A DNA stretch of 64,000 bases from Streptomyces lincolnensis (GTDB lineage: Bacteria; Actinomycetota; Actinomycetes; Streptomycetales; Streptomycetaceae), in the NCBI RefSeq assembly GCF_021173675.1, contig NZ_JAIHON010000019.1:1-64000 (forward strand), read 5' to 3'. The translations under genes were made by a program, and so were the position numbers. The notes under the pieces are model-generated. The model did no database searches and was not told where the DNA came from. It worked only from the letters and a program-made list of their open reading frames with translations. Positions 43,479 to 52,046 of this stretch are shown piece by piece; position 1 is the first letter of the stretch; each line of letters opens with the position of its first letter.

Positions 43479-44117
43479 ATGACTGCATTCACCCCGCTGC
43501 TGCCGCGGGCCGAGGACGGCGACACCCCGCCCGGCCGCCTCGACGACCATCTGGCCGCCCAACTGCTCGACCAGCGCATCGTCCTGCTGGGCACCCAGGT
43601 CGACGAGGTCTCCGCGAACCGGGTCTGCACCCAGCTGCTGATCCTGTCCGCGGCGGACCCGCGCACCGACATCAGCCTGTACATCAACAGCCCCGGCGGC
43701 TCGGTGCACGCGGGCCTGGCGATCTACGACACGATGCGGCTCATCCCGAACGACGTCTCGACACTCGCCATGGGCTTCGCGGCCAGCATGGGCCAGTTCC
43801 TGCTCTGCGGCGGCACACCCGGCAAGCGGTACGCCCTGCCCAACGCGCGCATCATGATGCACCAGGGGTCGGCGGGCATCGGCGGAACCACCGCCGACAT
43901 CGAGATCCAGGCGGAGAACCTGGAGCACACCAAGCGGACCATGGAGCGGCTCATCGCCGAGAACACGGGCCAGAGTCCGGAGACCATCGCCCGGGACGGC
44001 GACCGCGACCGCTGGTTCACGGCCGAGGAGGCCAGGGAGTACGGCATGGTGGACCGGGTGCTGGAGTCGCTCGCCGACGTCCGCCCGGCCGCGTCGAAGC
44101 GACGGATGGGGCTGTGA
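43479..44117 (+). CDS. clpP3: ATP-dependent Clp protease proteolytic subunit ClpP3
   Basis: 212 residues from ATG 43479 with GAGGAG upstream. Complete ClpP fold: LLGTQVDE start, SPGGSV, nucleophile Ser in GFAASMGQFLLCGG, catalytic His in ARIMMHQGSAGIGG, and Asp region DGDRDRWFTAEEAREYGMVD. The oxyanion Gly-rich strand ISLYINSPGGS is kept. In Streptomyces clpP3-clpP4 is a conditional operon, normally silent while ClpP1P2 work. Same order here, with the PopR-type operator upstream and popR convergent. Confidence 0.93.
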   Translation: MTAFTPLLPRAEDGDTPPGRLDDHLAAQLLDQRIVLLGTQVDEVSANRVCTQLLILSAADPRTDISLYINSPGGSVHAGLAIYDTMRLIPNDVSTLAMGFAASMGQFLLCGGTPGKRYALPNARIMMHQGSAGIGGTTADIEIQAENLEHTKRTMERLIAENTGQSPETIARDGDRDRWFTAEEAREYGMVDRVLESLADVRPAASKRRMGL

Positions 44118-44118
44118 C

Positions 44119-44721
44119 ATGGCGAACTACACGATTCCGTACGTCGTCGAGCGGACCGCGCACGGCGAGCGGTCCTCCGACGTGTTCAGCCGGCTGCTCT
44201 CCGAACGGATCATCTTCCTCGGCACCGAGATCGACGACGGGGTGGCCAACGTCGTGATCGCGCAACTGCTGCATCTGGAGTCGTCGGCGCCGGAGAGCGA
44301 GATCTCGGTGTACATCAACTCCCCCGGCGGCTCGTTCACCTCGCTGATGGCGATCTACGACACGATGTCGTACGTGAAGGCGCCGATCTCGACGTGCTGC
44401 GTCGGCCAGGCGGCCTCCACGGCGGCCGTCCTGCTGGCCGGCGGGGATCCGGGGCGGCGGTTCGTCCTGGAACACGCGCGGGTGCTGCTCGGCCAGCCGG
44501 CCAGCGGCGGCAGCCGCGGCATGATCTCCGACCTCGCCCTCCAGGCCAAGGAGATGGTGCGGATCCGCGGTCAGGTCGAGGAGGTGCTCGCCCGCCACAC
44601 CCACCACGACATCGCCACGCTGCGCGCGGACATGGACCGCGACAAGGTGTTCACCGCGCAGGACGCGGTGGCGTACGGGCTGGCCGACGAGGTGCTCAGC
44701 CGGCGCCTGGTGATGGTCTGA
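44119..44721 (+). CDS. clpP4: ClpP4 subunit lacking the catalytic histidine
   Basis: 200 residues from ATG 44119, one base after the clpP3 stop. ClpP fold with SVYINSPGGSF and the Ser helix VGQAASTAAVLLAGG. The strand that normally ends M-M-H-Q reads ARVLLGQPASGG, so the triad His is Gly. The Asp region DMDRDKVFTAQDAVAYGLAD is retained. It should be non-catalytic alone and act as a structural or adaptor-docking ring with ClpP3 (inference). Confidence 0.92.
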   Translation: MANYTIPYVVERTAHGERSSDVFSRLLSERIIFLGTEIDDGVANVVIAQLLHLESSAPESEISVYINSPGGSFTSLMAIYDTMSYVKAPISTCCVGQAASTAAVLLAGGDPGRRFVLEHARVLLGQPASGGSRGMISDLALQAKEMVRIRGQVEEVLARHTHHDIATLRADMDRDKVFTAQDAVAYGLADEVLSRRLVMV

Positions 44722-44743
44722 GGCGCCGGCCGGGCGGGGCTCG

Positions 44744-45193
44744 TCAGGCGGCGACCAGGCAGAGTCCGTTGTACGGCGCCGTGGACCGGCCGCGGCTGAC
44801 GGTGGCCCGGCGGGTGAGCTCACCCTGGGCCAGCGACAGCAGCTCTCCCAGTCCCAGGCCGAGGGCGTGGGCGGCGGCCGCGAGCACCTCGGACGAGGCC
44901 TCCTTGCGGCCGCGCTCCACCTCCGACAGATACGGCATGGAGATCCGGGCCGCGTCGGCGACCTCCTTCAACGTGCGCTCCTGGGCGAGGCGTTCGCGCC
45001 GCAGGACGTCTCCGACCAGGTCCCGCCAGAGGGGTTCCTTCGGCGCGCGCGGCTCGCCGGGAGCGGGGGCCGCGGGCACCGGGCGGGGCGGAGCGGTGGT
45101 GGGGCGTTCGGACGCTGGGCGGGCGGTCCCCGGGCGGCCGGCGGGCGGGCGCAGGGGGATGACGCGGGCTTCGTTCGGCGCTTGGCTGCTCAC
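44744..45193 (-). CDS. popR: PopR/ClgR-type XRE regulator with C-terminal Ala-Ala degron
   Basis: 149 residues from GTG 45193. A Pro/Arg-rich N-terminus of about 50 residues precedes an XRE helix-turn-helix (RRERLAQERTLKEVADAARISMPYLSEVERGRKEASSEVLAAAAHALGL-type, about residues 63-113). The protein ends in LCLVAA. In S. lividans, PopR activates clpP3-clpP4 and is itself degraded by ClpP1P2 through two terminal alanines (published work, from memory). The gene converges on clpP4 with 22 bp between stops. Confidence 0.9.
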   Translation of the reverse strand: MSSQAPNEARVIPLRPPAGRPGTARPASERPTTAPPRPVPAAPAPGEPRAPKEPLWRDLVGDVLRRERLAQERTLKEVADAARISMPYLSEVERGRKEASSEVLAAAAHALGLGLGELLSLAQGELTRRATVSRGRSTAPYNGLCLVAA

Positions 45194-45281
45194 CCCCTCA
45201 GACTAAATTCCCTGGACCGCAGGGGAAGGGCTCGGCATTCTGCCCTCGGTGGAATCACGATCGCGAAGGGGTGCGTGAACG

Positions 45282-46055
45282 ATGTTGCGCGAGACGTTCG
45301 ACGAGGTCGCCGAGTTGTACGACCGGGTGCGTCCGCGCTACCCCGACGCCCTGGTCCGGGACCTGGCGCGGGTGGCCGGCCTCGGCCCGGACAGCCAGGT
45401 CCTGGAAGTGGCCCCCGGGACCGGCCAACTCACCGTCCCGCTGGCCGGGTTCGGCTGCCGGGTCACCGCCGTGGAGCTGGGACCCGCCATGGCGGCCGTG
45501 GCCCGGCGGCGACTGCGACGGTTTCCGCTGGTGGACGTGGAGGTCGCGGACTTCGAGCGGTGGCCGCTGCCGGACGAGCCGTTCGACCTGGTCGTGTGCG
45601 CCACCGCGTTCCACTGGCTGGATCCGGTCGTGCGGGTGACCAAGACGGCGCAGACGCTGCGCCCGGGCGGCCGTCTCGCCGTCGTCACCACGGACCATGT
45701 GGCGGGCGGCACCACCGAGTTCTTCCATCGCTCCCAGCCGTACTACCGGCGTTGGGATCCGGCCACACCGCCCGGCCTGATGCTGCGGGACGAGTCGGAG
45801 GTTCACGCGGACACCGGTGATCTGGAGCGGGCCGAGGCCTTCCGGGACGTCGCGGTCACCAGGTACTTCCAGGACGTCACCTACACCGCCGACGAGTACA
45901 TCGACGTACTGCTCACGTACTCGGGCCATCGCGCCCTCGACGACGGCGCCCGGCACGGACTGCTGGGCGATCTGCGCGGACTGATCGAGTCGGACTTCGG
46001 GGGCACGGTCACCAAGCGCTACCTGCACGAGGTGATCGTCGCCACGCGCGGCTGA
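45282..46055 (+). CDS. class I SAM-dependent methyltransferase
   Basis: 257 residues from ATG 45282. Rossmann methyltransferase: LEVAPGTGQLTVPLAGFGCRVTAVELGPAM (motif I and acidic loop), FDLVVCATAFHWLDP, and LRPGGRLAVVTTDH. The N-terminal FDEVAELYDRVRPRYP is common to small-molecule or ubiquinone-type C/O-methyltransferases. Substrate unknown. Sits between popR and the sigma factor gene; no operon partner. Confidence 0.9.
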   Translation: MLRETFDEVAELYDRVRPRYPDALVRDLARVAGLGPDSQVLEVAPGTGQLTVPLAGFGCRVTAVELGPAMAAVARRRLRRFPLVDVEVADFERWPLPDEPFDLVVCATAFHWLDPVVRVTKTAQTLRPGGRLAVVTTDHVAGGTTEFFHRSQPYYRRWDPATPPGLMLRDESEVHADTGDLERAEAFRDVAVTRYFQDVTYTADEYIDVLLTYSGHRALDDGARHGLLGDLRGLIESDFGGTVTKRYLHEVIVATRG

Positions 46056-46278
46056 GCGTCCGGCGATTTTGCGCCGCGCCGCCACCCGACGGGCATGCTC
46101 AGTCACCGTGCGGGTACGCGCTGAGCAGGAGGGTCCGGGGGCAGCTCGCTGCTCGGTGGGCGACGTGCATACGTCGCCGCCGTCCGGGTACTCGCAGGCC
46201 GCACACGTGGAGCAGGACCCGAAGAACAACCGAGGCCGAAGAGGCAGACGTCGCGCCGTGACTTTCGTGGGAGAGGTA

Positions 46279-47169
46279 ATGGACACCGCCGTGATCCGGT
46301 CGGAGGCACAGGTCGTCGCGCAGACCGCCGGGACCAGGACGACGGGTGACGGACCGCTGCCCGGAGTCGGGGACCCGAAGACCGTGGCCCCCAGGGACGC
46401 CCGTGAGCTGTCCCGTCAGTTCTTCCAGCGCATGGCCGTACTCGAGGAAGGCACGCACGAGTACCAGTACGCCCGCAACACGCTCATCGAGATGAACATG
46501 TCCCTCGTGCGGTTCGCGGCAGGCCGGTTCCGCGGCCGCGGCGACGACATGGAGGACATCGTCCAGACCGGGATGATCGGCCTGATCAAGGCCATCGACC
46601 GCTTCGAGCTGGCACGCGAGGTCGAGTTCACCTCGTTCGCGCTGCCCTACATCGTCGGCGAGATCAAGCGGTTCTTCCGGGACACCACCTGGGCCGTGCA
46701 CGTGCCGCGCCGGCTCCAGGAGTTGCGTGTGGAGCTGGCCAAGGCCCGTGAGGAGCTGGCCAGCCGGCTGGACCGGGAGCCGACGGTCGCCGAGCTCGCC
46801 ACGCTGATGAACATCTCCGAGAACGAGGTGATCGAGGCGCAGATCGCCTCCAACGGCTACAACTCCTCGTCCCTGGACGCCGCGCTCACCGGTGACGGCC
46901 CCGAGGGCGGCGAGGCGGTCCTCGCCGACTTCATCGGCGTCGAGGAGGACGGGCTGCGGCTCGTGGAGGACTTCCAGTCCCTCGCCCCGCTCATGGCGGA
47001 GCTGAGCGACCGCGACCGGCAGATCATCCATATGCGGTTCGTGGAGGAGGCCACCCAGGCGGAGATCGGTGAGCGGCTCGGCTGCTCGCAGATGCATGTC
47101 TCCCGGCTGATCAAGCGGATCATCACACGGCTGCGCGAGGGGATGCTGGGCGAGCTGGGCTGCGCCTGA
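46279..47169 (+). CDS. SigB/SigF-type RNA polymerase sigma factor
   Basis: 296 residues from ATG 46279 with GGAGAGG about 5 nt upstream; GTG 46258 would add seven residues. Group 3 sigma-70: region 2 (NMSLVRFAAGRFRGRGDDMEDIVQTGMIGLIKAIDRFE...FTSFALPYIVGEIKRFFRD), region 3 (VPRRLQELRVELAKAREELASRL), and region 4 (ATQAEIGERLGCSQMHVSRLIKRIITRLR). Streptomyces has many such stress or sporulation sigma factors; which one cannot be fixed. A RsbW-like ATPase gene converges on it 149 bp away and may encode its antagonist (inference). Confidence 0.93.
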   Translation: MDTAVIRSEAQVVAQTAGTRTTGDGPLPGVGDPKTVAPRDARELSRQFFQRMAVLEEGTHEYQYARNTLIEMNMSLVRFAAGRFRGRGDDMEDIVQTGMIGLIKAIDRFELAREVEFTSFALPYIVGEIKRFFRDTTWAVHVPRRLQELRVELAKAREELASRLDREPTVAELATLMNISENEVIEAQIASNGYNSSSLDAALTGDGPEGGEAVLADFIGVEEDGLRLVEDFQSLAPLMAELSDRDRQIIHMRFVEEATQAEIGERLGCSQMHVSRLIKRIITRLREGMLGELGCA

Positions 47170-47318
47170 GCCGGCCGGGGCCGCACAGGGGCCACACAGG
47201 CGGGTGCCGCCCCGCGGTCCGATCCGGGACACGGTCGGATCCGGGACGGCGCCCGCGCCTCGTCACTCCCCTGCGCCGGCGGTCCGCGCACGCGGCGCAC
47301 TCGGTCCGGGCGCGCGGC

Positions 47319-47777
47319 TCACCGGCCGCCGGTCAGGCCCACGACGGCGCGGACCCGCTTGCCGACCGGTACGCGCTCCACGGCGACCTCGGCGGCCAGC
47401 GCGTGGACGATCTCCAGTCCGTGCCGGCCGACCCGCTCGGGATCACGCGGGAAGCGCCGGGGCAGGGCGGCGCTGCTGTCGTAGACGACGACGGCCACGG
47501 CGAGGTCCGTGCCCTCCAGCTCCAGGATGTACGGCCCGTTGCTGTGCCGGTCGGCGTTGGTGACCAGTTCGCTGACCACCAGGAGGACCTCGTCCTGGGC
47601 ACGGCGGCCCACCTCGGCGCACCACTCGGTCCTGAGCTGGTCCAGAAAACCCGCGGCGAAGGCTCTCGCCTCGGCGATGCATCCCGGGTCACCGGTGTAG
47701 TGCTCCGCCCGCCGGAGCGGTTCCACGGGCACGTCGAAACCAGTCGGTACCACTGCCCCGTCCAGGTGCTCGATCAT
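47319..47777 (-). CDS. RsbW-like ATP-binding protein (HATPase_c_2)
   Basis: 152 residues from ATG 47777. A GHKL-type kinase domain of the anti-sigma class: N box VVSELVTNADRHSNG, G1-like VVYDSSAALPRRFPRDPERVGRHGLEIVHALA, and a C-terminal GKRVRAVVGL. No transmembrane helix. Streptomyces has dozens of these; many do not pair with a sigma factor. Convergent with the SigB-type gene, which is suggestive but not proof of partnership. Confidence 0.87.
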   Translation of the reverse strand: MIEHLDGAVVPTGFDVPVEPLRRAEHYTGDPGCIAEARAFAAGFLDQLRTEWCAEVGRRAQDEVLLVVSELVTNADRHSNGPYILELEGTDLAVAVVVYDSSAALPRRFPRDPERVGRHGLEIVHALAAEVAVERVPVGKRVRAVVGLTGGR

Positions 47778-47874
47778 GCGTTTCTCTCTCGGAAGCCGGA
47801 CTGGCCGGACGCTGTTGCACCAGTGCTCGTACCCCGAGCCGCGCCCCGCAGTCCCCGGGCCTTCGTGACGGCCC

Positions 47875-49140
47875 TTACGTCGTCAGCGGGCCCGGGGTTC
47901 CCGGCGTGGACGCCGACTGTGTGGTTCCCGTTTCCGTGGTGTCCGATGCCAGTGGGGGCGACGGGGCCGACGATTCGGGCGAATCCGGCTCCGTGGTCCC
48001 CGGGTCGGAGCTGTCGGGGGAGGGCGATTCCGGGCTGACGAGCGGCGCGGAGGGGGCGGTGGAGGTCGGCGGGCACGGGGAGGCCGATCCGGTGGGCGTC
48101 TCCGTGACACCGGGCGTGAGACCGGGTGTGGCGTCCTCGCTCGTGGAGACGCACGGCACGGGAGAGCTCGGCGGGGGCGATGTCGGCGTGGACACGCTCA
48201 CCGACGGGGAGGGGTGGTGCTTGGGCGGGTCGGTCTTGTGGTCCTTGCCCCCGGTGTCCCCGCGGTGCCGGCCGATCCAGTGGTCGCCGTCGGGGTCGTA
48301 GATGACGAAGATGTTGATCACCGTCGTCGAGGGCGCGACCACCACGACGTTCGCGGGGCGGTACGACGACCAGGTGTCGCCGGTGTGCCTCGGGGTGGTC
48401 TGCTGGGCGACCGGCGGGGTCAGCGGGTTGCCGCAGGCGCAGCGCACCCGGGGCACTCCGCGCTCGTCGACCAGGACCGCGGTCCCGGACTGGAGAACGG
48501 CCTGGTAGCTGGTGGCGGACCCGTCGCGGTAGCCGTGGTTGGTGACGCGGGTGTCCATGCGCAGCTGCACCGGAGTCAGCGCGCGCAGGTGGGCGGGGAC
48601 CTGGGACGGGGCGATGCCGGCGACCGAGGCGAACGCCCGGTTCTTCGCGGGGGCCGCCTTCAGGGCCGTGATCTGCTTCTCCACGTCGCAACTGGCAATG
48701 TTGCGTGTGCCGCCGTAGAGGCCGGGGGCGCCGCCGTCGACGCCGCGCACCGCGTTCGTGGGTGCCTCGGAGGTCGGGGAGGCCGAGATCGGCGGGGCGG
48801 AGCTGTCCGTCGCCGTGGACTCCGTGAAGGGGTCGGGTCCCGCCTTGCCCGCGGCCTGGAGGAAGACCTCGCCGCCCGAGCCCGCGCCCGAGCCGCCTCC
48901 GCCGTCGGAGCGGGTGAAGACGACCGCCAGGACCACGGCGGCCACCACCGCGGTGGCCACCACCGCGATCCGGGGGACGGACCGCCACCACGGGCGGTGC
49001 GGCTCGGGCGGGGGTGCGCCGCCGCCGCTCGGGGGCTGTGAGGGCGGGCCGTCGCCGCCCGGAGGCGGCTGCGAGGGGCCCGACAGGGGGCCGGAGGGCG
49101 GTCCGGTGGGGCGGCCGGAGGACGGAGGTTCGGCGCTCAC
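47875..49140 (-). CDS. DUF6777-like Pro/Ser/Thr-rich membrane protein
   Basis: 421 residues from ATG/GTG 49140. A Pro/Gly-rich cytosolic N-terminus of about 50 residues, one membrane helix (IAVVATAVVAAVVLAVVF), then a folded extracytoplasmic domain (about 80-270; CDVEKQITALKAAPAKNRAF, RGVPRVRCACGNPLTPP with a CxCG pair, NIFVIYDPDGDHWIG), and a low-complexity Ser/Thr/Pro tail to the end. Recalls the DUF6777 family; function unknown. Likely cell-envelope anchored and possibly glycosylated along its tail (inference). Confidence 0.78.
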   Translation of the reverse strand: MSAEPPSSGRPTGPPSGPLSGPSQPPPGGDGPPSQPPSGGGAPPPEPHRPWWRSVPRIAVVATAVVAAVVLAVVFTRSDGGGGSGAGSGGEVFLQAAGKAGPDPFTESTATDSSAPPISASPTSEAPTNAVRGVDGGAPGLYGGTRNIASCDVEKQITALKAAPAKNRAFASVAGIAPSQVPAHLRALTPVQLRMDTRVTNHGYRDGSATSYQAVLQSGTAVLVDERGVPRVRCACGNPLTPPVAQQTTPRHTGDTWSSYRPANVVVVAPSTTVINIFVIYDPDGDHWIGRHRGDTGGKDHKTDPPKHHPSPSVSVSTPTSPPPSSPVPCVSTSEDATPGLTPGVTETPTGSASPCPPTSTAPSAPLVSPESPSPDSSDPGTTEPDSPESSAPSPPLASDTTETGTTQSASTPGTPGPLTT

Positions 49141-49304
49141 GAGGCCCTTCTTCCCGGCGCGGGGAGCCCTCGCGCCTTTTACTCCATTTAGCCGCTTATG
49201 TCCACGACCTTCTCATTGTGTGCTCCGGTCCCGCCCCGCCCGCAAGCCGAATCGGACGGACCTCCCGGCGGGCGCCCGGCCCGCAGGCTGCTTAGCGTGG
49301 CAGC

Positions 49305-50582
49305 GTGAGTGTCCGAACCCCCTCCGACCAGGCCGTCGTCGCCCGTCACGGCTGGCTGCACGCCCTGGCGACCGTGCTGGCCGCGCTGATCGCCATGGGG
49401 GTGTCCGCCGCGCTGGGACTGTGGGCGGCGGGCGCGGCAGACCTGCCGGACAACGCCTTTCCCCGGGTGGTCGCGGCGACCGTCGTCACCGCCGTCGGCG
49501 GCACGGTCGAGCTGGCGGGGGACGCCGGAGCGCTGGCCGACACCCGGGGCGGACTCACGGTGATCCCACTGTCGGTCACGCTCGCGGGTGCGCTGGCGCT
49601 CGCCGCGGGTTTCCTGCGCCCGCTGCGGCACCGGGCCGTCGCCGGCGCCTCGGAGCTGGCGGGCTGGGCCGCCCGTATCCTCGTGCTCTGGCTGCTCGCG
49701 CTGCTCGCCCTGGCCTACGCGTCCCGGAAGATGTTCACGCTCTCGGTCGGGGACTCCTCGCTCGGCGACATCACGGACCTGTTCGGGGTCACGCCGAGGG
49801 TGGGCTTCACCACCGACGTGCCCTCGACCCTGCTGTTCGGCCTGTTCTGGGCGGCCGGGGTGCTGGTGCTGGCCCTGCTGGTGTCGCGCGGGGCGCCGCT
49901 GCCGGCCGGGCTGCTGCGGTTCCAGGAGTCGGTACGGCCCGCCGCCTACGCCATGGTCGTCCTGCTGCTCGCCTGGGTCACCCTCGGCACGCTCGTCGCG
50001 CTCGTGGTCGCGGCGACCCGCGGCCACGCGGCCGAGACCCTGGCGGTGGTGCTGCTCGGCATGCCGAACCTCGTGTGGCTCACGCTCACCGTCGGTCTCG
50101 GGGCGACCTGGAACGGCCGCGTGGAGGGACCGTTCGGGCTGCCCATGCCGCATGTGCTGGACCAGGTGCTGCGTTCCTCGGACACCGCCGCGCTCGATCT
50201 GGGCAGCCTGGCCGAGTACGACGGCCGGGTGTGGTGGCTGGTGGTCGTCGACGCGCTCCTGCTGCTCGCGGCCGCGTTCGTGATGGCGGCCCGCTCGCCC
50301 GCCCGGATGCGCGCCTGGCAGCACGCGGTGCACATGGCGGTCGCCCTCGCCCTCACGGTGCTCATGGTCTGCCTGGTCGGCCGCATCTCCGCCCGCTACG
50401 GCCTGTCGGTGCTCGGCATCGGCGACCTGGGCGGCCTCGGCGGGCAGTTGTTCCTGAAGCCGGAGCTGTGGACCGCGGTGGGCCTGGCCGTGCCGTGGGG
50501 GCTGGTCACCGGCTTTCTCGGGGCGCTGCTGGCACGGCCGGTGCGACGGCGGGGTGCGGCCGGAAACGGCTGGAAACGGTGA
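49305..50582 (+). CDS. streptophobe family polytopic membrane protein
   Basis: 425 residues from GTG 49305. Ten or so hydrophobic helices, with conserved segments of the Streptomyces-only 'streptophobe' family (HALATVLAALIAMGVSAALGLWAAG, DLTDLFGVTPRVGFTTDVPSTLLFGLFWAAGV-like, GGQLFLKPELWTAVGLAVPWGLVTGFLGAL). The N-terminal TTAGCGT about 6 nt before the GTG may be a -10 box, making the transcript leaderless, but no -35 stands out. Function unknown. Divergent from the DUF6777 gene. Confidence 0.83.
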   Translation: MSVRTPSDQAVVARHGWLHALATVLAALIAMGVSAALGLWAAGAADLPDNAFPRVVAATVVTAVGGTVELAGDAGALADTRGGLTVIPLSVTLAGALALAAGFLRPLRHRAVAGASELAGWAARILVLWLLALLALAYASRKMFTLSVGDSSLGDITDLFGVTPRVGFTTDVPSTLLFGLFWAAGVLVLALLVSRGAPLPAGLLRFQESVRPAAYAMVVLLLAWVTLGTLVALVVAATRGHAAETLAVVLLGMPNLVWLTLTVGLGATWNGRVEGPFGLPMPHVLDQVLRSSDTAALDLGSLAEYDGRVWWLVVVDALLLLAAAFVMAARSPARMRAWQHAVHMAVALALTVLMVCLVGRISARYGLSVLGIGDLGGLGGQLFLKPELWTAVGLAVPWGLVTGFLGALLARPVRRRGAAGNGWKR

Positions 50583-50626
50583 CCTCGATCATGGGAGGGT
50601 GCCTCCGGTCGAGGAAGGGGCAGCAG

Positions 50627-51040
50627 ATGGCGTTGGCACTCGAAGACCGGCTGGCCGTCACGGAGTTGATCGCGTTGCACGGGCACCTGGTCGACGGCGG
50701 CGAGCTGGAGCGCTCGGGCGAGGTCTTCACTCCGGACGTCGTGTACGACCTGTCCGATTTCGGCCAGGGCGAGATCACCGGGCTCGACGCGCTCACCGCG
50801 GCGGCCCTCGCCCTGGGGGCGGCGAACCCCGTCGCCCACCACGTGACCAACGTGGTCGTCGAGGAGGTGGCCGAGGACGAGGTGCGGGCCCGTTCCAAGG
50901 GCCTGGGAGTCATGGCGGACGGCTCGTGCGGGTCCGTGACGTACGAGGACACCGTGGTGCGGACCGCCGACGGCTGGCGCGTCTCCCACCGCAGGGTGCT
51001 GGTCCGGCGGGTGCCCCTGGGCGGCCTCGGCCAGGGCTGA
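50627..51040 (+). CDS. SnoaL/NTF2-like protein
   Basis: 137 residues from ATG 50627 with GAGGAAGGGG upstream. Cone-shaped NTF2-like fold: EDRLAVTELIALHGHLVDGGELERSGEVFTPDVVYDLSDFGQGEITGLDAL, VAHHVTNVVVEEVAEDEVRARSKGLGVMADG, and DGWRVSHRRVLVRR. Such proteins are steroid isomerase or dehydratase-like, or simply ligand-binding. The conserved catalytic His/Asp pair cannot be assigned with certainty. Confidence 0.88.
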   Translation: MALALEDRLAVTELIALHGHLVDGGELERSGEVFTPDVVYDLSDFGQGEITGLDALTAAALALGAANPVAHHVTNVVVEEVAEDEVRARSKGLGVMADGSCGSVTYEDTVVRTADGWRVSHRRVLVRRVPLGGLGQG

Positions 51041-51068
51041 CGGCTCAATGCTCCCGGAGGCTGACGGC

Positions 51069-52046
51069 TCAGCGTTCCCGGAAGACCGGCTCGGCCCACC
51101 GCGGTGGCGGTTTCGCCCGCCCCTCCCCCGCCGCCACGACGTCCAGGGCGACCTCGGTGGCCGGGTGACCACCCGCCGGGGCGCCGCGCAGGGCGGCGAC
51201 GAACGCGAGGCAGGAGTCGTACCGGTCGTCGGGGCTCTTGGCGAGGGCCCGGGCGAAGACCGCGTCGAGGTGCGGGGCGAGGCCGGGGCGGGACTCGGAC
51301 AGGGGCGGCGGCTCGTCGTACTGGTGGGCCCACAGCAGGGCCATGTCGTCGTCGCGGCGGAAGGGCGGGCGGCCCGCCAGGACCTCGTAGACGACGCAGG
51401 CGAAGCCGTAGACGTCGCAGCGGCCGTCGACCGGGCGGCCGGAGATCTGCTCGGGGGCCACGTAGTCGAGGGTGCCGACGAACTGGCCGACCGTCGTGAA
51501 GCCGGTCAGGGACAGGGACTTCTTCGTCAGGCCGAAGTCGGTGAGGTAGACGTGCTCGGGGTGGTCGCTGTCGGTGCCGCGGGCCACCAGGATGTTGCCG
51601 GGCTTGACGTCCCGGTGGACCAGGCCGTGCTCGTGGGCCGCGTCCAGCGCGGAACCGACCTGGGCGGCGATCCGGACCGCGGTCGCCAGGGGCAGGGGGC
51701 CGTCGCGGTCCAGGAGGTGGCGCAGGTCGCTGCCGGGGACGTAGCGCATCGCGATGTACAGGACGCCGTCCGTCTCGCCCGCCTCGAAGACCGGCACGAT
51801 GTTGGGGTGGTCGATCGCGGCGGCCACATGGGACTCGTGGGTGAAGCGGCGGCGGAAGGTGTCGTTGCGGGCGAGTTCCGGCGCGAGCAGCTTGAGCGCG
51901 ACGGCGCGGTCCAGGCGCAGGTCCCGGGCCCGGTAGACGACGGCCATGCCGCCGCGGCCGATCTCGCGCTCGATGCGGTAGCCGGCGACCTGCTGCCCGA
52001 CCAGTTCGGAGGGGCGGCCCGAGAACAGGCTCGTCTCACGCGCCAT
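51069..52046 (-). CDS. serine/threonine protein kinase
   Basis: 325 residues from ATG 52046, overlapping the upstream SH3-like gene by 11 bp. A full Hanks-type kinase: Gly loop IGRGGMAVVYRA, VALK lysine, HRDVKPGN catalytic loop, DFG in YLTDFGL, and APEQISGRPVDGRCDVYGF. No transmembrane helix or PASTA domains, so it is cytosolic. Third gene of a module with an FHA-containing ABC transporter, which is an attractive substrate through its phosphothreonine-binding domains. Confidence 0.93.
   Translation of the reverse strand: MARETSLFSGRPSELVGQQVAGYRIEREIGRGGMAVVYRARDLRLDRAVALKLLAPELARNDTFRRRFTHESHVAAAIDHPNIVPVFEAGETDGVLYIAMRYVPGSDLRHLLDRDGPLPLATAVRIAAQVGSALDAAHEHGLVHRDVKPGNILVARGTDSDHPEHVYLTDFGLTKKSLSLTGFTTVGQFVGTLDYVAPEQISGRPVDGRCDVYGFACVVYEVLAGRPPFRRDDDMALLWAHQYDEPPPLSESRPGLAPHLDAVFARALAKSPDDRYDSCLAFVAALRGAPAGGHPATEVALDVVAAGEGRAKPPPRWAEPVFRER

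Noticed and set aside
42105..44120. 671-codon minus-strand frame opposite epoxide hydrolase and clpP3
   Set aside because: Antisense to two proteins with full catalytic motifs; spans the intergenic operator, which a real gene would not preserve.
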